DNA of 64,000 nt, taken from Schistocephalus solidus (taxonomy: Eukaryota > Platyhelminthes > Cestoda > Diphyllobothriidea > Diphyllobothriidae). Location of the stretch: positions 124,001-188,000 of the forward strand of contig WEDG01000803.1 in NCBI GenBank assembly GCA_017591395.1, in the 5' to 3' direction. Shown one piece after another: positions 46,626 through 57,175 of this stretch. The position numbers were made by a program, and so were the translations under genes. The notes under the pieces are model-generated. The model did not search any database. It saw only the letters and a list, made by a program, of their open reading frames with translations, and was not told the origin of the DNA. How positions within the stretch are numbered: position 1 is the first letter of the stretch; each line of letters opens with the position of its first letter.

Positions 46626-48130
46626 ACGGCAAAATGGATACTAGCTTAATCATCCTTGTCCTTTATATTACTGCTTGTACATCAGCTTTTGCTTCATCTG
46701 ATGGAGTAAATAACCATTACGCCCACAGGAATTGACTAGATGTACGTGGCAAAACAGTGTGTGACCTATCTCATGAAAAGTGCCACAATTTTCGAGAGAT
46801 TGCTAATCACGCATGTATGAAAGCCTTGCAATAATAATGAACAACCCCATGCGAATAACACACTTGAAGGTAGGCGTTAAATTAATATTACTTCGTTTAC
46901 ACATATCAACTTTTTTAAAAAGTGACCTATTGCGAAAACGTGCTTAATCGCTGCATTTGTGATTAATAAATTAAAACAGAATTTTTAGTTTCAATCGTTA
47001 ACATATTGTTTTGTGGCTGATAAAAAACTTTCATTTCGACAAATACCTTTATTGGTATTTTTTATTGGATTAAAATAAGCGTCAGATCTTCCTTGAAATA
47101 CCGGTGAATACTTCATGATTTTCAAGGGTTTTAAGCGAATAGCCCTTAATTTAGACTCTGTTCTATGTGTTTATTAAAACCTTCAAAATAAGATATTAAT
47201 TAAAAGTATTTACCGAAATCTTGAGTTTTTGGATATTCATTCTTATGCAGATGGCTGTTGCGTCATATTTTTAGATTCACCCAAACACGAAAACGCATTA
47301 ACTAGAAAAATAAATGTCCACAACAAAACTTAGCCGAAAGGTACCTCATTAAAAAAGCACTTTGAGTAGATACTAGGCTAACAAATATTTGCGCACTTTA
47401 CATTTTTTCGAGGTTAGGTCAAGGTAAAAATGCGGAATTTCAACCGTTTTTTGACTTCCTTAAACAGCTACAGGAACCAAAGAACACACACTTCGCTTTA
47501 TATTGGAGCGTTTGTTTGCTTAAATACCTTTTCTTGGATTTCAAATGCACACCTGATTGGACGAATACATACTAAGATTTTGCAAAACATGCAAAGTTTC
47601 TTCAATTGCGTTTCTATATCTGGGATAAGTGAAAACTATATTATCCACGAAGTATCTTATCACATGCTTCCAATTTAACATACATTTTTCCAGGAATCCA
47701 TCACCAAGATACGTTATACTTATTTGATTTATGGTAAAAATATTCAGGATGGTAAAACAAATACTGGTAAACAAATTTATTGCTGCATTTTGTGTCAAAA
47801 AATGTCCAAGATTTGCAAAAACATTATCTTTAAGGCAGAATAAATTTCTTGTTTCTGTAAAACGATGCGTTTCCTTACACTTGCCTTCACCTGAATTTCA
47901 TTGAATTGAGATCGTATGTTCCAGTTAAAGCAGGCATCTATTTGAAACCAATCTTCCTTATATTAATGCTCCATCATATCAGAACGACCAATTGGTGTTG
48001 TTCTACGCTATTTAATAGCATTGGGTATTTCTTAGATATCCGTAAACCTCCGATTGCGCCTATACCCTGCCTTTTTCCCTTCAATATAGTAATATAGTGT
48101 TCTTTCAGCTAAATTTAAATTGCTCACTGA
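46626..48130. other. AT-rich stretch; possible RT relic at 47541-47798 (minus)
   Basis: The frame at 47798-47541 has YFVDNIVFTY followed by IEETLHVLQNL, which is similar in arrangement to the YVDD region of Penelope-like RTs. The match is weak and no neighbouring RT motifs are readable. Confidence 0.3.
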
Positions 48131-48139
48131 AACTGGTTG

Positions 48140-48905
48140 GTTTTCTCGCTGACGTTTTGGAGAGCGTGGCCGGCTCTCCATGGTCAATGCGTCTACTGCC
48201 AATATCGATCAATGTTTTGAATGACAGGCCGAACTTGTCGGCTTTGGACTGATCGATTTTTCTCTCGTTCACTGCCTCGGCCTCTACATGGACGATTGTA
48301 CAGTTTGCTGGCCGCTGGCGTTGGGAAATACCACATCTATCGAGAGTGCTTTTAAGACTGTCTCCTCTTCCGATGGGTTCGTCGCGGGGCCGTCTTCACT
48401 TATATCCCCTAGTCCCAGTGTAACGATCCTGTCCTGGTCTTTATGCATGTAAGGACGCAGGACTTCTTAGGCCATTGGAAAGTCTAGGTGCCTGGTGATG
48501 GAGTTGGAATCTGAATACCATGCCTCAAGCGTAAGTCGTTCGGCTTTTGAGGTTCCTGGCCTACGATGGTCGATCGTTGAATATCAAAAGTGTGGCCAGT
48601 TTCTTCAGTGTAGTCTGCAAACTTTTAGCTTGGGTCTAGCCTCCGAACCACCAATGTATGCTCATGTAGGCGGGTCTGCAATTTTCGCCCAGTTTCCCAA
48701 CGTAGTTGTAGTTCCCATTCTTACAGCATATTACGTATACAAATTCGGAAGACTCGATAGGGGGCAGGCTAGACCCAAACTCACAGCTTGTAGCCCATGC
48801 ATGCATAAAGAACAGGACAGGATCGTTACATCGGAACAAAGGCATATAAACAAAGACGGCCATGAGAAAAATCCACAGGAAGAGGATGCAAGCTTACAAG
48901 CGCCC
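48140..48905 (-). mobile_element. Penelope-like 3' part arranged as an inverted repeat
   Basis: The minus strand at 48863-48636 has FVYVICCKNGNYNYVGKLGE, the GIY-YIG core. The arms 48335-48450 and 48796-48905 are inverted copies of each other (GTAACGATCCTGTCCTG is shared exactly). A second inverted pair (TTGGGTCTAGCCT) is at 48628 and 48766. Confidence 0.65.
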
Positions 48906-49060
48906 TCAATCGACTGCTAACATGCTAAATAGAGCAGTATTCCCGTATGTAATAATCGACATAGCGAGCATTTATTGTCCTCGTTGTTAGCAAAGCTGTT
49001 AATATGCTGAGGTTCTGGGCCCATCACTCTGTCTTCCAGAACCCAGTTCATACTCGCTGA
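48906..49060. other. Short unannotated spacer
   Basis: Nothing recognised. Confidence 0.4.
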
Positions 49061-49064
49061 TATA

Positions 49065-49446
49065 ATTCCACACACATACACACACGACAGTTCGACCGTC
49101 GTAGTCCGACGATGTCCACCGTATGCTCATGGGAAAGTTGAGCAGGGACGGTGACTTGCGCGTGATTTAGTTTAAAGTGATAGTAGACTTGCGCTGCATC
49201 TACCGCACTCTCTCCTCCTCCCCCACCTGAGCCCGGTGTCAAGACAGAGTCAAGAAGACCGGAGGCGGGAGAGGACGCAGGTGGCTGGCGCGGCCGGTTC
49301 TCCTAAGTCCTAGCCGCCCCTAGGCGTGCTACCACACCTCCATGTTCGGCATTTGTTATGGGAGCGCAACCCGAATAACGCCTGCCGTGCCCTAATGTGG
49401 CCCCCGTGTTGGTCCAACGCATCTACCACGTGGCCCGTTTAGGGGG
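49065..49446 (-). repeat. TG-tailed repeat copy
   Basis: Starts after a CA-rich tract with the near-palindrome CGACAGTTCGACCGTCG and continues in the same order as the 61.9 and 63.1 kb copies to TCTACCACGTGGCCCG. On its minus strand the CA tract would be a 3' (TG)n tail. Confidence 0.8.
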
Positions 49447-49450
49447 CCAA

Positions 49451-49451
49451 T

Positions 49452-49506
<55 letters not shown>
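49451..49506. repeat. (CA)n(TA)n microsatellite
   Basis: Compound dinucleotide repeat. Confidence 0.98.
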
Positions 49507-49509
<3 letters not shown>

Positions 49510-49791
49510 TTTCCAGGAATTAATTTTCGTTCCTGGCGTAAACGTAGTACATCAAGAAGGCTCTCGGCATTCATGCGAACACTTGAGTTGCAAACCCACA
49601 TAAATGTGTCCAAGTATCAAACAGGTATACGCACAGAGAAAGGAGGGAACGTTTGAAAACTTTCTTTTGGAAAAGAAATGAGCAATCTATGAGTAAACAC
49701 ACCGTTTCCCAGCCCCTTGCAGTAAACGGGTTTTTGACGGTGGGGCCTTGAAGCCTTTCTGAAAACTTATTAGCTATTACGTTGCCGAAAC

Positions 49792-49906
49792 CTTCTTCTT
49801 CTTCTTCTTCTTCTTCTTCTTCTTCTTCTTCTTCTTCTTCTTCTTCTTCTTCTTCTTCTTCTTCTTCTTCTTCTTCTTCTTCTTCTTCTTCTTCTTCTTC
49901 TTCTTC
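49792..49906. repeat. (CTT)n microsatellite, ~115 bp
   Basis: Nearly perfect pyrimidine/purine trinucleotide tract. Confidence 0.98.
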
Positions 49907-50225
49907 CGATACTTCACATTCCTAATTTTCCTAATTAAATTTGGAGGTTTCCGATTTACTACTTATACTTTACGATTTGGAACTCGGGCTTATTTTCTTT
50001 GTGAAATAAAAGCCTATGACGTAAATGTGATTTCCCTGATCGCTATGTAATTCCAACCGTGTCTGTGGCTTCTGTAAAAGGCCTTAGCCGTAAACCTTAT
50101 TATGTTACTAGTCCTGTGTTAGACGTGATCTTGTATCAAAGGGTTGAAGTAGGGAGGGTTTATATTTATTCGAGTAGCAATTTTCGCAGACAGAAGAGTT
50201 ATGAAATTGCTTCAGCGGCGCTTAC

Positions 50226-50311
50226 CTCTTTGGTTCTTGTTTCCAAGCGGCTTAATCATCTCTTTCAACTCATTGAACTGGATCTGTATTCGCTCTTCGA
50301 GGGCATAAATG
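50226..50311 (-). CDS. Possible orphan exon
   Basis: On the minus strand a frame reads IYALEERIQIQFNELKEMIK followed by PLGNKNQR, ending at a good GTAAGC donor. The residues look like an amphipathic coiled coil. The acceptor (ATGAAG) has a weak pyrimidine tract. I cannot link it to a gene. Confidence 0.3.
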
Positions 50312-50850
50312 CTTCATAGTTGACCGAATACAAAAAAAGAGAGGATTACATTATCTTTCGAGGAATCAGGGTTTGTATAAAATGAAAATGCATTATACAT
50401 TAAATCAAGGGACACGTAAGCTGTCAGAAGAAAACAGTTGATAAAAAATTAAATTAAATAGACAGTGAGATGAGTATGCCTTTGCTTTCCATAAATTATC
50501 TTCAGGCCTAGATACTTGCTATGGCTATTGAATGAATGAAATAAGTTGAACGAGTGGGAATCATTAGTGTAGCTAGGATGGAGAAAAAGAAAAATATTGC
50601 ATTTAGTGTGTTTTGACCGGCGTGAGGAGATGGTGGCCACCGGTATGGTTATCACCTACGGGCAGCTGGCTAACTGGCAGTGGACGATGCCAATTGCGGG
50701 ATCTGTATGACTGCCGTAGCCCACAGACACTGACAAAGAGATTTTGGACTACTGGAGGTGATCTTTTAAATCAGCTGGCAGGCCTCCCTGGCATCTGTGC
50801 GATGCTCTGTGTCTACGATATGTGCGAAGATATATACATATATATAATGG
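50312..50850. other. No recognisable gene
   Basis: Short frames; (TA)n traces near 50830-50845. Confidence 0.4.
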
Positions 50851-51240
50851 TAATGGGGCGCTCACCGATCGGTTACAGGACTCACTCGTCCCGTTGTGGC
50901 CCGCCAGCAGCCGTAAGGCAGCTAAGTTTATAGGCAGAATAACATGACGAACAAAGACAAGGGAGGCTGGAATGGCCATTTCTGGCTTATTAGCCGTCAT
51001 CAACCAGCCATACCCAAACCCAGGCGCTGCGGCGACCGAGCCTCGAACTCGCGACCTTGTTGGGCAGAAGTCCAACGCTCTACCCACTGCGCCACGAGCT
51101 CGTTGTCTTGCCGGATTCGATCGGGAATATTGACAATGGTAATAGGCGCTCACCGATCGGTTACAGGACTCACTCGTCCAGTTGTGCCTTGGGGCTAACT
51201 CTCAAGCCCCGCCAGCAGCCGTAAGGCAGCTAAGATATAG
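50850..51240 (-). mobile_element. tRNA-derived SINE, GATCGGTTACAGG subfamily, with hammerhead-like motif 50965-51009
   Basis: The tRNA-like part is GTGGCGCAGTGGGTAGAGC (A-box region) and GAGTTCGAGGC (B box). The tail's stem I is GGCTGG/CCAGCC, all Watson-Crick, differing from the array's GACTGG/CCGGTC at position 2.5/1.5 on both strands. The core is TTGATGA, so C3 is lost. Confidence 0.75.
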
Positions 51241-52482
51241 GCAGATAACATGACCGACAAAGACAAGGGAGACCGGAGTGGCCATTTCTGGCTTATAAGC
51301 CGTCATCAGCCAGGCATACCCAATCCCAAGTGTTGCACAGCTGGGATTTGAACCCACGACCTTTGGTATTTTAGTCGAAAGCTCTACCATTGAGCCATGG
51401 GTTCGTTGTTTTGTCGGATGTGATCGGGAATATGATGATAATGTGGGGCTCACCGATCTGCTTAAGGAACATGCATGTTTCGTTGTGGCCTGGAGCTCAG
51501 ACCAGAGCCCACACAGGCGGTCGCATAGCGACGTGAAGCATATGATGAAATTGAACCGACACAGACAAGGGAGACCGGAATGGCCATTTCTGGCTTATTA
51601 GCCGTCATCAGCCAGACATACCCAATCCCAAGTGTGGCACACCTGGAATTCGAACCCGCGACATATGGTATTTGAGTCGAACGCTCTGCCATTGAGCCAC
51701 GGGCTCGTTGTTTTTGTCGGTTGTGATCGGGAATATGATGATAGTGTGTGGCTCACCAATCTGCTTAAGGAACATGCATGTTCCGTTGTGCCCTGGAGCT
51801 CAGACTAGAGCCCTCGCAGCCGGTTGCATAGCGACGTGTAGCATATGATGAAATTGAACCGACAAAGATAAGGGAGACCGGAATGGCCATTTCTGGCTTA
51901 TTAGCCGTCATCAGCCAGACATACCCAATCCCAAGTGTGGCACACCTGGGATTCGAACCCGCGACCTTTGCTATTTGAGTCGAACGCTCTGCCATTGAGC
52001 CAAGGGGTCGTTGTTTTTGTTGGTTGTGATCGGGAATATGATGATAGTGTGGGGCTCACCGATCTGCTTAAGGAACATGCATGATCCGTTGTGCCCTGGA
52101 GCTCAGACTAGAGCCCTCGCAGGTAGTCGCATAGCGACATGTAGCATATGTTAATAAAGTGGAACCGACAATGACAAGGGAGACCGGAATGGCCATTTCT
52201 GGCTTATTAGCTGTCATCAGCCAGGCATACCCAATCCCAAGTGTGGCACACCTGGGATTCAAACCCACGACCTTTGGTATTTGAGTCGAACGCTCTACCA
52301 TTGAGCCACAGGTTCGTTTTTTATTGGTTGTGATCGGGAATATGATGAAAGTGGGGCTCACCGATCTGCTTAAGGAACATGCATGTTCCGTTGTGCCCCT
52401 GGAGCTCAGACTAGAGACCTCGCAGGCGGTCGCATAGCGACGTGTAGCATATGATGGAATTGAACCGACAAAGACAAGGGGA

Positions 52483-52527
52483 GACCGGAATGGCCATTTC
52501 TGGCTTATTAGCCGTCATCAGCCGGTC
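52483..52527 (-). ncRNA. SINE hammerhead-like motif with perfect stem I
   Basis: Here the stem I 5' strand is GACCGG instead of GACTGG, turning the U.G wobble into C-G, so all six pairs with CCGGTC are Watson-Crick. Core CTGATGA and GAAA are intact; the 10.1/11.1 C.A remains. Confidence 0.6.
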
Positions 52528-54617
52528 ATACCAAATCCCAAGTGTGGCTCACCTGGGATTCGAACCCGCGACCTTTGGTATTTGAGTCGAACAGTCTACC
52601 ATTGAACCACGGGTTCGTTGTTTTTGTCGGTTGTGATCGGGAATATGATGATAGTGTGGGGCTCACCGATCTGCTTAAGGAACATGCATGATCCGTTGTG
52701 CCCTGGAGCTCAGACTAGAGCCCTCGCAGGCGGTCGCATAGCGACATGTAGCATATGTTGATAAATGTGGAACCGACAATGACAAGGGAGACCGGAATGG
52801 CCATTTCTGGCTTATTAGCTGTCATCAGCCAGTCATACCAAATCCTAAGTGTGGCACACCTGGAATTCAAACCCGCTACCTTTGGCATTTGGAGTCGAAA
52901 CGCTCTACCATTGAGCCACGGGTTCGTTGTTTTATCGGTTGTGATCGGGAATATGATGATAGTTTGGGGCTCACCGATCTGCTTAAGGAACATGCATGTT
53001 CCGTTGTGCCCTTGAGCTCAGACTAGAGACCTCGCAGGCGGTCGCATAGTGACGTGTAGCATATGATGAAATTGAACCGAATAAGATAAGGGAGACCGGA
53101 ATGGCCATTTCTGGCTTATTAGCCGTCATCAGCCAGACATACCCAATCCCAAGTGTGGCACACCTGGGATTCGAACCCGCGACTTTTGCTATTTGAGTCG
53201 AACAGTCTACCATTGAGCCACGGGCTCGTTGTTTTTGTCAGTTGTGATCGGGAATATGATGATAGTGTGGGGCTCACCGATCTGCTTAAGGAACATGCAT
53301 GATCCGTTGTGCACTGGAGCTCAGACTAGAGCCCTCGCAGGCAGTCGCGTAGCGACATGTAGCATATGTTAATAAAGTGGAACCGACAATGACAAGGGAG
53401 ACCGGAATGGCCATGTCTGGCTTATTAGCCGTCATCAGCCAGTCATACCCAATCCCAAGTGTGGCACACCTGGGATTCAAACCCGCGACCTTTGGTATTT
53501 TTAGTCAAACGCACTACCATTAAGCCACAGGTTCGTTGTTTTTATCGGTTGTGATTGGGAATATGATGAAAGTGTGGGGCTCACCGATCTGCTTAAGGAA
53601 CATGCATGTTCCGTTGTGCCCTGGAGCTCAGACTTGAGCGTTCGCAGGCGGTCGCATAGCGCCGTGTAGCATATGATGGAATTGAACCGACAAAGACAAG
53701 GGAGACCGGAATGGCCATTTCTGGCTTATTAGCCGTCATCTGCCAGTCATGCCAAATCCCAAGTGTGGCACACCTGGGATTCGAACCCGCGAACTTTGGT
53801 ATTTGAGTCGAACGCTCTACCATTGAGCCACGGGCTCGTTGTTTTTGTAGGTTGTGATCGGGAATATGATGATAGTGTGGGGCTCACCGATCTGCTTAAG
53901 GAACATGCATGTTCCGTTATGGCCTGGAGCTCAGACTAGAGCCCTCACAGGCGGTCGCATAGCGACATGTAGCATATGTTGATAATGTGGAACCGACAAT
54001 GACAAGGGAGACCGGAATGGCCATTTCTGGCTTATTAGCTGTCATCAGCCAGTCATACCAAATCCTAAGTGTGGCACACCTGGAATTTGAACCCGCTACC
54101 TTTGGTTTTTGAGTCGAACGCTCTACCATTGAGCCACGGGCTCGTTTTTTTGTTGGTTGTGATCGGGAATATGATGATAGTTTGGGGCTCACCAATCTGC
54201 TTAAGGAACATGCATGTTCCGTTGTGCCCTTGAGCTCAGACTAGAGACCTCGCAGGCGGTCGCATAGTGACGTGTAGCATATGATGAAATTGAACCGAAT
54301 AAGATAAGGGAGACCGGAATGGCCATTTCTGGCTTATTAGCCGTCATCAGCCAGACATACCCAATCCCAAGTGTGGCACACCTGGGATTCGAACCCGCGA
54401 CCTTTGCTATTTGAGTCGAACAGTCTACCATTGAGCCACGGGCTCGTTGTTTTTGTCGGTTGTGATCGGGAATATGATGATAGTGTGGGGCTCACCGATC
54501 TGCTTAAGGAACATGCATGATCCGTTGTGCCCTGGAGCTCAGACTGGAGCCCTCGCAGGCATTCGCGTAGCGACATGTAGCATATGTTAATAAAGTGGAA
54601 CCGACAATGACAAGGGA

Positions 54618-54662
54618 GACCGGAATGGCCATTTCTGGCTTATTAGCCGTCATCAGCCAGTC
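54618..54662 (-). ncRNA. SINE hammerhead-like motif, consensus copy in the array
   Basis: Identical in all paired and core positions to the copies at 25122 and 25541. Its counterpart one higher-order period to the left (53400) has lost the GAAA. Confidence 0.6.
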
Positions 54663-55490
54663 ATACCCAATCCCAAGTGTGGCACACCTAGGATTCAAAC
54701 CCGCGACCTTTGGTATTTTTAGTTAAACGCACTACCATTAAGCCACAGGTTCGTTGTTTTTATCGTTTGTGATTGGGAATATGATGAAAGTGTGGGGCTC
54801 ACCGATCTGCTTAAGGAACATGCATGTTCCGTTGTGCCCTGGAGCTCAGACTAGAGCGTTCGCAGGCGGTCGCCTATCGCCGTGTAGCATATGATGGAAT
54901 TGAACTGACAAAGACAAGGGAGACCGGAATGGCCATTTCTGGCTTATTAGCCGTCATCTGCCATTCATACCAAATCCCAAGTGTGGCACACCTGGGATTC
55001 GAACCCGCGACCTTTGGTATTTGAGTCGAACGCTCTACCATTGACCCACGGGCTCGTGTTTTTTGTCGGTTTTGATCGGGAATATGATGATAGTGTGGGG
55101 CTCACCGATCTGCTTAAGGAACATGCATGATCCGTTGTGCCCTGGAGCTCAGACTAGAGCCCTCGCAGGCAGTCGCATAGCGACATGTAGCATATGTTAA
55201 TAAAGTGGAACCGACAATGACAAGGGAGACCGGAATGGCCATTTCTGGCTTATTAGCTGTCATCAGCCAGTCATACCTAATCCCAAGTGTGGCACACCTG
55301 GGATTCAAACCCGCGACCTTTGGTATTTGAGTCAAACGCACTACCATTAAGCCACAGGTTCGTTGTTTTTATCGGTTGTGATTGGGAATATGATGATAGT
55401 GTGGGGCTCACCGATCTGCATAAGGAACATGCATGATCCGTTGTGCCCTTGAGCTCAGACTAGAGCCCTCGCAGGCGGTCGCAAAGTGAC

Positions 55491-55805
55491 GTGTAGAGCG
55501 TTCGACTCAAATACCAAAAGTCGCGGGTTCGAATCCCAGGTGTGCCACACTTGAGGTTGGGTATGACTGGCTGATGACGGCTAATAAGCCAGAAACGGCC
55601 ATTCCGGTCTCCCTTGTCTTTGTCTGTTCAATTTCATCATATCCTACACGTTGCTATGCGATTCCGGTCTCCCTTGTCTTTGTCGATTCCACCGTATCCA
55701 AATATACCTTACGTCGCAATGCGACGGCCCGTGAGGGCTCTAAAGTGAGCTGCAAGGCACAACGGAACATACGTGTTCCTTAACCAGATCGGTGAACACC
55801 AAACT
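55491..55805 (+). mobile_element. Inverted terminal unit of the array, rearranged
   Basis: Plus-oriented unit with B box (GGTTCGAATCC) and hammerhead-like motif 55565-55609, in which stem III is ACGGCCAT and so has a C.A mismatch. The tail ATTCCGGTCTCCCTTGTCTTTGTC is duplicated at 55660-55684. It ends at (TA)n, like the inverted pair at 25.2 kb. Confidence 0.75.
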
Positions 55806-55810
55806 ATCAT

Positions 55811-55887
<77 letters not shown>

Positions 55888-55965
55888 ATATATATATGGC
55901 TAAAGACGTTATACCGTACTTCCGACATAGATACTAGCTAAAAAGCCCAGACACGTGTTTCGCCA

Positions 55966-56022
<57 letters not shown>
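55811..56022. repeat. (TA)n tracts flanking a 72-bp shared segment
   Basis: (TA)n runs at 55811-55897 and 55968-56022. Between them, 55897-55968 repeats 24447-24515, including the 3' half of the canonical hammerhead (GGCGAAACACGTGTCTGGGC on the minus strand); the 5' half is replaced by (TA)n. Confidence 0.9.
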
Positions 56023-56024
<2 letters not shown>

Positions 56025-56985
56025 AAGTACTCGAAAGCAATCAGATGGTCGCAAACTAATTTTTTGAATTTTTAAACGGGAATCCTTGCCACTCAACAAT
56101 GAAGCACTTCTTGCTCTAACTGTACATATGTGTTTCTATGACAGAAATCAATATTCAAACCGGTATCATGAAATCTCTTCGCAAAAGTAATAATGCAACT
56201 TGCTCTCCCGCGAAATTACGGTTCACCTTATTGATTTCTCTCTAGTCCAGCTCCCGAGCTTTTCAGTCAGTTGTTTTTTTACAGAGCAATTTTTTGCAGT
56301 CCCCACCCTGACGTGACTTACCTGTCTTGTGATTAAGCTGCGCTGTATGCAGTGTTAATCCGCTATCTCAGTAAAATTTTCAAATCTTAAAAAAATTTGT
56401 AATTTTGGTCAGAATTCCATGAGATAATATAGTAACTATGGTCATGATAGTAAAGAAACCTGTTAATCTAGTGATTGGCACTGAAAGAATGCGGCGGCCA
56501 TATTGGGACAAGGCGGGCGTGAACCAGAGTGCTCAGAATTCGAGGGGGAGTGGTTCTATGGAACGCCCGGGCATCATACCTCGCTGGCCATTTGCATCCA
56601 ACACGCGCATTGGATGTCTGCCCGTCTGGGACAGTGGAATGATGCATAGGAGGAAGGGTGAGAGAAAGAGCGAATCAATCCCCACGGCAAATCAGCGCAG
56701 GCACCACTACAGACATCCAGGGGCATTAAACGACGTGCCTTGTAAGGCTGCCAACTGAAAGGCTAGCCCGGTCGTCTCCGTCGTCAGGCTAAAACGGCTT
56801 CTCCTTACGGCCCACTTCTATGGCACAATCGCTGTGATACGATCCGAGTCACCTCATTTCTCTGGTAACTCATGGTCAATGGCTGCGGTGACCAGATCGG
56901 CGTAGAAGGACTTTTAGATTTGTGGGCCACTGCTCACCTCCAGTGAAACTGACTCAGCCTTGCTAGCTAGAGTGCGGCAGATGGC
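56023..56985. other. No recognisable gene
   Basis: A plus-strand frame at 56438-56758 (106 codons) has no motif. Probably old repeat sequence. Confidence 0.4.
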
Positions 56986-56989
56986 TTTA

Positions 56990-57175
56990 AGTCTTCAATC
57001 TCACGATGTCTACCGTATGCTCTACAGCAGAGTGGTGCAGGGAAGGTGACTTGCGCTGAATTATAGTCAGAAGGGACTTTCGATGCATCTACCTCACTCT
57101 CTGTTCCGATTTCCCGCCTAGGTCCCGTTTCAAGGCAGGGTTAAGAAGACGGGATTTGAGAGAGGACAACAATTA
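56990..57175 (-). repeat. TG-tailed repeat, degenerate copy
   Basis: CGATGTCTACCGTATGCTC, GGTGACTTGCGC, ATCTACC.CACTCTCT and AAGAAGACGGGA are in the family's order. Confidence 0.6.

Larger units (their letters stand above)
51240..55490 (-). repeat. Tandem array of ~14 tRNA-derived ~303-bp units with hammerhead-like motifs
   Basis: Units recur every 303-305 bases. Each holds, on the minus strand, an A box (TGGCTCAATGG type), a B box (GGTTCGAATCC) about 40 bases on, and a 45-nt hammerhead-like segment. The segments are at 51271-51315, 51573-51617, 51876-51920, 52182-52226, 52483-52527, 52790-52834, 53094-53138, 53400-53444, 53704-53748, 54010-54054, 54312-54356, 54618-54662, 54922-54966 and 55228-55272. 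Core mutations occur at 53400 (GACA for GAAA), 53704 and 54922 (CAGATGA). Apparent reading frames of 60-97 codons in each unit are by-products. The layout (pol III boxes, ~300-bp tandem units, palindromic stem III) parallels the schistosome Sm-alpha family. Confidence 0.9.

Noticed and set aside
47541..47798. Intact reverse transcriptase
   Set aside because: Only a YFVDN-like box and a short following segment resemble RT; listed as a weak relic only.
51462..55347. Repeated 60-97-codon frames with nearly identical peptides, resembling a tandem gene family
   Set aside because: They follow the 303-bp satellite period, overlap the tRNA-like and hammerhead segments, and lack any protein motif.
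51240..55490. Regular repeat spacing suggestive of a CRISPR array
   Set aside because: The ~303-bp units are homologous along their full length, with no unique spacers, and the context is eukaryotic.
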